Origin: Bdellovibrionales bacterium
Lineage (GTDB): Bacteria > Bdellovibrionota_G > JALEGL01 > JAGRAY01
Direction of reading: 5' to 3'
NCBI GenBank assembly: GCA_020434375.1
Contig: JAGRAY010000057.1
Location: 1-9,938 of the forward strand
DNA: 9,938 bases
Below are positions 1 through 6,959 of this stretch, piece by piece; position 1 is the stretch's first letter, and every line of letters starts with the position of its first letter. Both the position numbers and the translations under genes were made by a program. Below the pieces are notes generated by a model. That model saw only the letters and a list, made by a program, of their open reading frames with translations, was not told the DNA's origin and did not search any database.

Positions 1-1897
1 TGGCGGCATTAACCTTGAAGATATTAAAGCCCCAGAATGTTTTGAAATTGAAACCAGATTGAAGGCAGAGTTAAAAATTCCTGTTTTTCATGATGATCAA
101 CATGGAACAGCGATCATTTGTGCTGCAGCCTTTATGAATGCCTGTGAAATCACGAAAAGAAAACCAAAATCTACGAAGGTGGTTTTTAATGGAGCCGGAG
201 CGGCTTCTATCGCCTGCGCAAAGCTTTTATTAAAGCTCGGTGTTGCCCTTAAAAACATCACTATGTGCGACTCTAAAGGGATCATTCATACTGAACGTAC
301 AGATCTCAATGAATACAAAGAACAATTCGCGGTCACCACAAAAAAACGAACTCTTTCTGAGGCTGTTGATGGCTCAGATGTTTTTATAGGATTAAGTGTG
401 GCCGGAGTGATGACTCCCGATATGTTAAAAACCATGAATAAAAAACCCATTGTTTTTGCCATGGCCAATCCTGACCCTGAAATTTTACCTCCTCTTGCTC
501 TTGCCACACGAGAAGACGTCATTATGGCGACAGGAAGATCTGACTTTCCGAACCAAGTGAATAATGTATTGGGTTTTCCAAGTATTTTTAGAGGAGCTTT
601 GGATGTTCGAGCCACTTGCATCAACGAAGAAATGAAACTTGCTGCCGTTCATGCCTTGGCAGATCTTGCTCGTGAAGATGTTCCTGAAAGTGTTTCTTCA
701 GCTTATGACAACCGCTCTTTCCATTTTGGACCTGACTATATTATCCCTAAGCCCTTTGACCCTAGAGTGATTATGAAAGTCGCTCCCGCTGTGGCTAAAG
801 CGGCTATGGATTCAGGGGTGGCACAGAAAAAGATTGAAAGCCTTAAAGCATACGAAGAACAACTCGAAGCCCTCCAAGGGTTTAAACGCAGCTTTATTCG
901 AACAATTATTAATCGCGTGAAAAGTAAAGCAAAAGGGAAAGAGCTTCCTATTTTGGTTTTTCCTGAAGGCCGAAGCTCTAAAATTTTAAAGGCACTGGCT
1001 ACTGTTCAAGAAGAAAAAGTCATTCAGCCTTTGATTTTAGGTCATCGAGATTCTGTTCTTGCCCGAATGAAAGAACTCGAAGTCATGCAACTGCAAGATA
1101 TTCCCATCATTGCTCCCATTGAACACCCAAAGTACCAAGAGTATACTGAAAAATTTTACCACCAAAGAAAACGTAAAGGAGTCATGCATGCAGAAGCAGA
1201 ACGCCTTATGTCCGACCCCTATTTCTTTTCAGCCATGATGGTTCAAAACGGTGATGCCAATGGCTTAATCTCAGGAGCCACTCATAACTATGCCGACTGT
1301 GTTCGACCCATACTTCAAATTATCGGCACCGGAAGAAGAAAAACTGCCTCTGGTTTAAACATTGTGATTCACAATGGTCGATTTATATTTTTTGCTGACA
1401 CTACGGTAAACATTGACCCCACTGCTGATCAGTTGGCGACGATTGCCATCCACGCCTCTCGGGTAGCTGCACACTTTAATTTAGAACCAAGAATTGCCAT
1501 GTTAAGTTATTCTAACTTTACAGGGCATCCAGGGCTACCCGATAAAATGCAAAAAGCTGTTCAAATTGTTCAAGAAAGATACCCCAATCTTATTGTTGAT
1601 GGCGAAATGCAAGCCGACACCGCCGTCAATCCAAAAATTACTGAAAAGATTTTTCCTTTTTGTAACATCAAGGGTGGAGCCAACGTTTTGGTTTTCCCTA
1701 ATCTAGCGGCAGGAAACATAGGATATAAATTAGTTCAGCAGCTAGGAGGAGGAGAGGTTTTAGGACCATTTCTTATGGGTGTAAAAAAGCCGGCAAATGT
1801 CTTACAAAGAACCTGTACTGTAGATGATGTTATCAATACCATTATTTTGACGGCCTTAGAAGCCCAGGCCTACCAGGAGAGAGTCACTGTCCAATAA
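1..1897 (+). CDS. maeB: NADP-type malic enzyme with C-terminal phosphotransacetylase-like domain, 5' truncated
   Basis: Oxidative decarboxylation of malate to pyruvate, supplying NADPH in the cytoplasm. The reading frame is open from base 2, so the gene enters from the left edge; 631 residues are visible. E. coli MaeB has about 759, so roughly 125-130 N-terminal residues, including the catalytic tyrosine region, are missing. In fragment numbering, the motif FHDDQHGTAI (29-38) carries metal/substrate acidic residues. GAGAAS (64-69) is the dinucleotide-binding turn. ANPDPE (about 155) and TGRSDFPNQVNN (177-188) are also characteristic of malic enzymes. From about residue 316 to the end the protein matches the phosphotransacetylase fold (LVFPEGRSSKIL, QNGDANGLISGATHNYADCV, GGANVLVFPNLAAGN). 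In characterised MaeB proteins this domain is regulatory (acetyl-CoA sensing) rather than a working acetyltransferase; the same role here is inferred. The in-frame TTG at 59 is not the start. The end appears to overlap hflX by 11 bp, suggesting co-transcription. Confidence 0.95.
   Translation, partial: GGINLEDIKAPECFEIETRLKAELKIPVFHDDQHGTAIICAAAFMNACEITKRKPKSTKVVFNGAGAASIACAKLLLKLGVALKNITMCDSKGIIHTERTDLNEYKEQFAVTTKKRTLSEAVDGSDVFIGLSVAGVMTPDMLKTMNKKPIVFAMANPDPEILPPLALATREDVIMATGRSDFPNQVNNVLGFPSIFRGALDVRATCINEEMKLAAVHALADLAREDVPESVSSAYDNRSFHFGPDYIIPKPFDPRVIMKVAPAVAKAAMDSGVAQKKIESLKAYEEQLEALQGFKRSFIRTIINRVKSKAKGKELPILVFPEGRSSKILKALATVQEEKVIQPLILGHRDSVLARMKELEVMQLQDIPIIAPIEHPKYQEYTEKFYHQRKRKGVMHAEAERLMSDPYFFSAMMVQNGDANGLISGATHNYADCVRPILQIIGTGRRKTASGLNIVIHNGRFIFFADTTVNIDPTADQLATIAIHASRVAAHFNLEPRIAMLSYSNFTGHPGLPDKMQKAVQIVQERYPNLIVDGEMQADTAVNPKITEKIFPFCNIKGGANVLVFPNLAAGNIGYKLVQQLGGGEVLGPFLMGVKKPANVLQRTCTVDDVINTIILTALEAQAYQERVTVQ
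1875..1881 (+). promoter_or_regulatory. Shine-Dalgarno site inside maeB that points to a CTG start for hflX
   Basis: AGGAGAG lies within the last codons of maeB. Seven bases separate its AGGAG core from a CTG at 1887-1889 that is in frame with hflX. No ATG, GTG or TTG occurs in this frame between the preceding stop (TAG, 1857-1859) and the GTG at 1947. The 1947 GTG itself has no comparable ribosome-binding sequence in front of it. Confidence 0.55.
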
Positions 1898-3170
1898 GAA
1901 CAATCATGACCTATCCAATAAACCTGATGCTGACCGAGCCATCGTTGTGGGAGTGGGCTTAAAAAGTGAAGACTATACGGAGATAAAACAAAGCCTGAGT
2001 GAGCTTGAAGAACTCGTTTATGCTGCCGGTGGTGAAGTCCTAGGAGTTCTTGCTCAGAGTCTTGAAAAATACCAGCCAGCTACCCTTATTGGCTCTGGCA
2101 AAGTGCAAGAGATCAAAGAGCTCGTCGAAGAGACGAACAGCAATCTCGTGGTCATTGATCACCACATCTCTGGGATACAATCCAGAAACCTAGAAAACGA
2201 AATTGGTGTTCGAGTATTAGATCGCTCTCAATTAATTTTAGACATTTTCGCGCTGAGAGCACAATCCTACGAAGGAAAGTTACAAGTAGAGCTCGCACAG
2301 AAAATGGATCAACTCCCAAGAATGGTCGGAGGATGGTTAGGCTCTCTTTCTCGACAAGGAGGAGGAATAGGCACCAGAGGCCCAGGAGAGTCTGCCTTAG
2401 AAATCGACCGAAGAAGAATCAGAGAAAAGATTCGATTGATAAAAAACAAACTCAAAGAAGTAGAAAAAAGCCGTGCTCAACACCGCGCCAAAAGACAAAG
2501 ACAGAAGATCACTCACTTTGCCCTTATTGGTTATACGAACTCAGGAAAAAGCACTCTGTTAAATCAGCTCACACATGCGCAAGTGATGGCCAAAGATCAA
2601 GTGTTTGCCACGCTCGATCCGACCACCAGAAAAATCTATTTACCAGAAATTGGCGATGCGGTTTTAACAGATACTGTGGGATTTATACGTAAACTCCCCA
2701 CCCATTTAATCGATGCCTTTAAAGCCACCTTAGAAGAATCCAGAGAAGCTGATGTACTCTTGCATGTGATCGATCTCTCTAACCCTCAAATGGAAAAACA
2801 CATAGAAGTGGTTAATGGATTAATTCACGAGTTCGGCTGGCAAGACAAACCTCTCATTTATGTTTTTAACAAAGAGGATTTAGCCTCTCCGGAGATAAAA
2901 TTTCGAGTGAAAGAATCCCCCAGAGTCTTTGTAAGTGCGCTGAAACAAGAAGGATTAGAGGATCTCAAAAAACAAATGATTGAGATCGCCAAGTCTTTTA
3001 GCTCAGAGGTCGAACTGTTTTTTGATCACAATGATGAACATCTTGTATTTAGTTTGCAGAGAGAAGCTAAAGTTGAAAAAATTGAAAAAAGCACACTAGG
3101 GACAATTTGTGTTGTTCGTCTCAATGAATTACAAATTCAACAGTGGTCTAATTTTATTGTCAGAAAATAA
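1887..3170 (+). CDS. hflX: GTPase HflX (ribosome-splitting/rescue GTPase)
   Basis: HflX binds the 50S subunit and splits stalled ribosomes using GTP. From the preferred CTG start the protein has 427 residues, close to E. coli HflX. The N-terminal HflX domain includes LIGSGKVQEIKEL and HHISGIQSRNLENEIGVRVLDR, and then the hallmark basic/glycine segment (SRQGGGIGTRGPGES) before a charged helical linker. The G domain follows with G1 GYTNSGKS (215-222), G2 FATLDPTT (240-247), G3 DTVGFI (262-267), G4 NKED (328-331; more usually NKxD with another middle residue) and G5 SA (350-351). The first conventional start, GTG at 1947, would delete the conserved first strand (RAIVVGVGLK) just before it. The upstream CTG with its good ribosome-binding site is therefore preferred. 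With that start it overlaps maeB by 11 bp, implying translational coupling. It is convergent with the next gene, with 5 bp between the stops. Family assignment is firm; the exact start is inferred. Confidence 0.93.
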   Translation: MSNKNNHDLSNKPDADRAIVVGVGLKSEDYTEIKQSLSELEELVYAAGGEVLGVLAQSLEKYQPATLIGSGKVQEIKELVEETNSNLVVIDHHISGIQSRNLENEIGVRVLDRSQLILDIFALRAQSYEGKLQVELAQKMDQLPRMVGGWLGSLSRQGGGIGTRGPGESALEIDRRRIREKIRLIKNKLKEVEKSRAQHRAKRQRQKITHFALIGYTNSGKSTLLNQLTHAQVMAKDQVFATLDPTTRKIYLPEIGDAVLTDTVGFIRKLPTHLIDAFKATLEESREADVLLHVIDLSNPQMEKHIEVVNGLIHEFGWQDKPLIYVFNKEDLASPEIKFRVKESPRVFVSALKQEGLEDLKKQMIEIAKSFSSEVELFFDHNDEHLVFSLQREAKVEKIEKSTLGTICVVRLNELQIQQWSNFIVRK

Positions 3171-3175
3171 AACAT

Positions 3176-3844
3176 CTATTTCTTATATTTTTTATTTCTT
3201 AGCTTTCTCAACTCTTCTCTCTGCTTGCTCGTTAAACCCCGTTGAGCTAAGAATTGATAATAAATGAATATTCCATATTGATCTGTTTTCTCTCCAGGTT
3301 GCTCCGAAAAGGCTTTAGAATAATTCAATCGAATCCCTAAAGGAAATTCACTTACAAAATTTTGAATGTCTATTCCTGTAGTTAAACCATGAATGGTCAC
3401 AGTGGACGCCGAAGTGGTCATGGGAGCGTTAAGTTCTGTATAGCGACCGGGGTCTCCTACCGAATACCCAGAAAAAAGAGAAGCAGACACGTTCAAGAAG
3501 CTGAACACCTTACGACGGTATCCTGTTGAAAAGAAAACTCTATTTACTCCTTCAATTAATCGATAACCTTGATCTAAACGAACATATTTTTCAAAATCGT
3601 TGAAAAGTGAAAACTCCAAATAATTTTTTGGGGAAACCTGACCATATATAGTCAATCCCGGAGATATTTTATAATTATTACCTATAAAATTTTCAATTTC
3701 TGGGTTGGTTTTAATGGCATACCCACCCAGTTGACACCAAACATCACCATTACGAGGTTCGATGTTTGCGAAACTCAAATTTGGAGGTAGAAATATGGCC
3801 CAAATGAAAATTAATTTGCTTATCCTACTTATTAGTAATCTCAT
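3176..3844 (-). CDS. Exported protein, probably an outer-membrane beta-barrel, with a basic C-terminal tail
   Basis: Not recognised as a named family. The 222 residues begin with a signal peptide (hydrophobic LIFIWAIFLPP core, likely cleavage after LSFA at residue 26). The mature part alternates polar and aromatic/aliphatic residues with Gly/Asn/Asp turns (YKISPGLTIYGQV, NYLEFSLFNDF, NRVFFSTGYRR, LGIRLNYSKAF, YGIFIYYQF). This pattern is typical of a small outer-membrane barrel of perhaps 8 strands. It does not end on the last strand: a tail of about 25 residues rich in Lys and Arg follows, finishing KKYKK. Start: the ATG at 3844 is needed to make a signal peptide, but no strong ribosome-binding site precedes it. 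Its first 50 bp run antisense to the start of the neighbouring plus-strand gene. The ORF is real by its length, signal peptide and the absence of a competing gene across 3176-3790. Function is unknown. Confidence 0.75.
   Translation of the reverse strand: MRLLISRISKLIFIWAIFLPPNLSFANIEPRNGDVWCQLGGYAIKTNPEIENFIGNNYKISPGLTIYGQVSPKNYLEFSLFNDFEKYVRLDQGYRLIEGVNRVFFSTGYRRKVFSFLNVSASLFSGYSVGDPGRYTELNAPMTTSASTVTIHGLTTGIDIQNFVSEFPLGIRLNYSKAFSEQPGEKTDQYGIFIYYQFLAQRGLTSKQREELRKLRNKKYKK
3783..3788 (+). promoter_or_regulatory. Shine-Dalgarno GGAGGT that fixes the start of the 3795 gene
   Basis: A perfect GGAGGT sits 6 bases before the ATG at 3795. It favours that ATG over an upstream in-frame ATG at 3762 and a downstream one at 3804. 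On the minus strand the same bases encode Leu-Pro-Pro of the neighbouring gene's signal peptide, so one site is constrained by both genes. Confidence 0.8.
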
Positions 3845-4724
3845 CTTTTTTAGTTTTCTCTCATTTGCGGCAGAATCTCAACTTATAGATAAACTTATTG
3901 TTGAAAATATTGAAGTCTCTGAAAAAGTGGACTCCATGGCTGACACGCTTGATATTTGGCTGGCGACAAAGCGCCAAACCTTAGAGCCCAATAAAACAAA
4001 ACTCATTTTAAAAAATGACTTTGTCTCAAAAGAAAATTCTGAGCTTGAGTATACGCCCTATATCGATATTGATCTGCATTTGCCACAGCTGCAAGAAAAG
4101 TGGCAAATATCTTTTAGTAACTATGATAGACTTGAAGATGAAAGAGAATCCTTTAAAAATTCTAGTGGACATTCACAACTCGATCAAAAAAACTACTTAG
4201 GCCTTTCTTTTACTAGAAATATAGGGAATCTTGATTTTTCTTTTCATCCCCAATTTGACCTAGGTAGCAAACTCTACACTCGCTATATTTTACAGTTGCA
4301 AAATGTAATGCTAAAAAAAGCAAAGCACCAATTCAATACCGTATTGAAGTTTATCGGAGATACAGAAAAAGGAGTGGGGCAAATCGTCTTGTGGGAATAC
4401 AGATTTGAATTTTTACCTCATTGGACTTTCAACCAAGCTCTTTTAGAAGAGTATTTTGACGGTACCAATGAGTTTGTGTTTTCAACCAGGACTGGAGTCA
4501 CTCGGTCTTTTTTACGTCGAAGAAGTCTTGGCCTTGTATTCAATACCACCTCAAACAACCGTCCCTCCTATCACCTGGCTCAATACAGTATACAAATGCC
4601 TTGGCAGCATGAACCTCTCAAAAATGTATTTCGATACGAAGTGACTCCCTTTGTTGAATTCAAAAAAGAAAATGCCTTTGTCGACGTTCCTGGTCTAGCA
4701 TTATCTACGGAAATACAGTTTTAA
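3795..4724 (+). CDS. Exported protein, probable outer-membrane beta-barrel
   Basis: Not recognised as a named family. The 309 residues start with a signal peptide: MAQMK, a long Leu/Ile/Phe core, likely cleavage near LSFA-AES at residue 25-26. A short, probably helical, periplasmic segment follows (QLIDKLIVENIEVSEKVDSM). Then come repeated amphipathic strands with aromatic girdle residues (EYTPYIDIDLHL, KWQISFSNYDRL, YLGLSFTRNIG, LDFSFHPQFDLG, LWEYRFEFLPHWTF, RRRSLGLVFNTTS). The protein ends in IQF; a C-terminal Phe on the last strand is the usual BAM recognition signature. The mature length would suit about 10-12 strands, an estimate by eye. The start is set by a GGAGGT site 6 bp upstream. 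It is divergent from, and 5'-overlapping with, the 3176-3844 gene. It precedes the transglycosylase-like gene by 90 bp and could be co-transcribed with it. Substrate or role is unknown. Confidence 0.78.
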   Translation: MAQMKINLLILLISNLIFFSFLSFAAESQLIDKLIVENIEVSEKVDSMADTLDIWLATKRQTLEPNKTKLILKNDFVSKENSELEYTPYIDIDLHLPQLQEKWQISFSNYDRLEDERESFKNSSGHSQLDQKNYLGLSFTRNIGNLDFSFHPQFDLGSKLYTRYILQLQNVMLKKAKHQFNTVLKFIGDTEKGVGQIVLWEYRFEFLPHWTFNQALLEEYFDGTNEFVFSTRTGVTRSFLRRRSLGLVFNTTSNNRPSYHLAQYSIQMPWQHEPLKNVFRYEVTPFVEFKKENAFVDVPGLALSTEIQF

Positions 4725-4755
4725 GAACCCTGTTTTTCGTCTGTTTTTCTAGACC

Positions 4756-4784
4756 TTGGCCCTAATTTATTTCGTCATTTAAAT
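4756..4784 (+). promoter_or_regulatory. Weak candidate promoter with an AT-only inverted repeat before the transglycosylase-like gene
   Basis: TTGGCC (4756-4761) and TTAAAT (4779-4784) are separated by 17 bp, each matching 4 of 6 bases of the sigma-70 -35 and -10 consensus. The -10 element overlaps an inverted repeat, ATTTATTT (4765-4772) / AAATAAAT (4781-4788). The 90-bp gap 4725-4814 otherwise holds only T-rich sequence with CTGTTTTTC twice (about 4733-4749) and no GC-rich terminator hairpin. This is a suggestion only. Confidence 0.25.
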
Positions 4785-4814
4785 AAATCGACTTCTTTGG
4801 CCGACAAGCCATTT

Positions 4815-6959
4815 ATGAAAAAGTATTTTAGAGCAGCTTTAATTAGAACTTTGCAATTTATCGTTGCCTATTTGGCATTTTTTATTGAAGTCAGCATAGG
4901 TCACACAGCCTCGGTCGCATTCTCTGTGGAGTATCACCTTCTCGCAGACATTTGCCAAAATCCTATGCCTCGCCAAGAGTGCTTTCAAATTCCCAGTGAA
5001 AAACAATGGGACCAATGGGTAGAAAAAACACAGTCTCAAAGAGAACCTGCAACGGCCACAAGCTCACCTCTTGGTTTCCCTAGTGTTCCCCCGCCGGGGG
5101 CCTACAACTCTGGTTACCCCTTTGGGGCCAACCTTTATGGTGGTGCTGGATTTTGGGGTGGCGCTAATCTTCAATATAGTATTCCAGGAGTTACCGCTGG
5201 AATAGGTTCTGGCTATGGAGCCGGCGGTCCTTATATTTTTGATCAATATCCTTATAGAGTAAACCCAGGGGGCATCAATCAATTTTGGTGGGGCATGGGA
5301 AATATGCTCGGCCAATGGGGAACCACATGGGACAACCCCACTCCTGGCAGTAATTGGAGAGAGAAAACCAGTACGAGTCGTCGAAAATCAAGCTCTCGCC
5401 GCAAAAGCAGCAGAAGACACTCCCGTCGAGATCGTGACCGATCCGATCGAGGAAGTGTAACGAGTCGTCCTCCTGTCGTCATCTCACCGGCTCCTTGTAC
5501 TCCAGATTGTGTTCAACAACAGCCTTGTACAGCCCCAGGCTGCCAAGGAGTGCCTGTTCCAGCACCACCGATTGCCACCTCACCAGGAACAGAATCAGCT
5601 CCCACTCCTATTCCCGCTCCGCCACCAGCACCTCCCGTGGTGACTAACGACTGTATCGCTGGCGTCGACTGCGGCACCCAAGCACCAGCGCCTGTTGAAG
5701 AAAGAACCATCACACCCTTACCACCAGTAGAAGATCGAACCCCTCAAGTCCCCGTTGTTGAAGCCACACCAGTGCCCACACCTTGCCCTGATGGCAACTG
5801 TCATGCCCTTCCTGTAGCTGAACCTGTGGTAGCGGCTCCTGACTGTAAGGGCGCCGACAAAGACAGTAAAGAACTTTGCCCTGACAACTTTACCGAAGCG
5901 ACCGTGACCGAAATTTGCGAAGATTGCAAAACCACTTACCCAGGACCTCTTGCTGATGAGCTTATTAATCCACAAAAGGCCGTTCCCACTTGCGAAGAAC
6001 AGGGCAAAAAAGATCGTGACCTTTATGCTCATGTAAAAGGTTGGAATTACAAAATTCCTGAAGGCAAGAGCAATATTTGGTCTTGCATTCACCTGGCTCA
6101 ACAACAAAATGCCGGAATGAAATTTTTGTACTGTGACGGAAACAAAAAAGAAACCGTTTATCAAGGTCCCTGTGTAGATAAAAAGTATACGGATAAAGTG
6201 ACTGAGGCCTTTTTAAAGGTCAGTGAATGTTTAGATATCCCTGAAGATGAACTCTTTCCAATCATCAACACGGAGTCCTCATTTCATGTCAATGCCATTA
6301 ATCCCGAAGAAGAGAATAAGGCGAGCCTTGGAATTACTCAAATCCACAACACTCAAGCCTATGCCGATATATACAATGATCTCACCAATCATGGAAGACT
6401 TCATGATAAGTGTCCCGACCTAAAAAGTAAGTTTTTAAATTCATCCAAATTAAAAAAAGAACAAAACAATTACTGTGCTTTTGTAACCACCAAAAATGAT
6501 GAAAATCCTTTAAAGAATTTTTATCTTGGCGCACTTGCTTATAAGCGTATTGCTTCAAGAACTATTGATTATTCAACAGATGTTAGCTCTCCAGCTCTTA
6601 ACAATCGATGTGGGGAGAGAGGTAAAGATCTACTGGCTTTGATCAACAAAGATGAAAAAAGGTATAAGCAATTTCGCTTTTACGCCTATCATGCAGGAGC
6701 TGCTGGTGCCATCATGGAGTATTGCTCTTATTTAAATTATATGGCCGAAAAGAAACAGACTCCTAATGATAATTTAATGGCCGAAGGAGACGGAAGTTTT
6801 ATTGACTATCTTAAAAAATTCCGTCGCAAAGATAAAAAAGCCTACAATGGCAAAAACTATGAAGGTCCGAAAGATATTGTAAAGTACAACGAAGACTCTA
6901 AAAACGCTCATGACAGAGTTCTAAAAGAAGGAAACTGCCCCGATGTACCACGTAAATAA
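4815..6959 (+). CDS. Large exported modular protein with C-terminal lytic-transglycosylase-like domain
   Basis: Predicted peptidoglycan-cleaving or peptidoglycan-binding protein outside the cytoplasm. Counting 714 residues from ATG 4815, there is a signal peptide or N-terminal anchor (MKKYFR plus a hydrophobic stretch to about residue 35). A Gly/aromatic-rich segment follows (about 93-166), then an Arg-Ser-rich basic stretch (182-214). Next is a Pro-rich linker (about 219-345) with cysteines in close pairs, then a cysteine-containing region (about 345-455). The lysozyme-like SLT domain comes last. Its motif I is INTESSF with likely catalytic Glu487, motif II is SLGITQIH (about 504-511) in place of the usual GLMQ, and motif III is YAYHAGAAGA (623-632), resembling AYNAG. 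The spacing between motifs II and III (about 110 residues) is larger than usual for SLT domains, implying an insert. An in-frame TTG at 4797 is possible, but ATG 4815 gives the better signal peptide; neither has a strong ribosome-binding site. It overlaps the next gene by 17 bp. The SLT call is by motif; activity and target are not known. Confidence 0.82.
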   Translation: MKKYFRAALIRTLQFIVAYLAFFIEVSIGHTASVAFSVEYHLLADICQNPMPRQECFQIPSEKQWDQWVEKTQSQREPATATSSPLGFPSVPPPGAYNSGYPFGANLYGGAGFWGGANLQYSIPGVTAGIGSGYGAGGPYIFDQYPYRVNPGGINQFWWGMGNMLGQWGTTWDNPTPGSNWREKTSTSRRKSSSRRKSSRRHSRRDRDRSDRGSVTSRPPVVISPAPCTPDCVQQQPCTAPGCQGVPVPAPPIATSPGTESAPTPIPAPPPAPPVVTNDCIAGVDCGTQAPAPVEERTITPLPPVEDRTPQVPVVEATPVPTPCPDGNCHALPVAEPVVAAPDCKGADKDSKELCPDNFTEATVTEICEDCKTTYPGPLADELINPQKAVPTCEEQGKKDRDLYAHVKGWNYKIPEGKSNIWSCIHLAQQQNAGMKFLYCDGNKKETVYQGPCVDKKYTDKVTEAFLKVSECLDIPEDELFPIINTESSFHVNAINPEEENKASLGITQIHNTQAYADIYNDLTNHGRLHDKCPDLKSKFLNSSKLKKEQNNYCAFVTTKNDENPLKNFYLGALAYKRIASRTIDYSTDVSSPALNNRCGERGKDLLALINKDEKRYKQFRFYAYHAGAAGAIMEYCSYLNYMAEKKQTPNDNLMAEGDGSFIDYLKKFRRKDKKAYNGKNYEGPKDIVKYNEDSKNAHDRVLKEGNCPDVPRK

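Noticed and set aside
59..61. TTG as the start of maeB
   Set aside because: The frame upstream to base 2 encodes conserved malic-enzyme sequence (GGINLEDIKAPECFEIE), so the gene begins beyond the left edge.
2333..2692. 119-codon plus-strand ORF within hflX
   Set aside because: It overlaps the conserved HflX G domain in another frame and has an unstructured Arg/Lys/Ser-rich composition. It is a shadow.
3731..3736. Perfect TTGACA as a -35 box for the 3795 gene
   Set aside because: No acceptable -10 hexamer lies 15-19 bp downstream, and the site is inside coding sequence of the minus-strand gene. Probably chance.
4725..4796. Terminator after the 3795 gene
   Set aside because: There are T-runs but no GC-containing stem. 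The only inverted repeat is AT-only with an 8-base loop, too weak to call.
5718..6164. Long minus-strand ORF opposite the transglycosylase-like gene
   Set aside because: It lies wholly antisense to well-supported coding sequence and has no signal or motif. It is a by-product of codon composition, as are the other antisense ORFs in 4839-5713.
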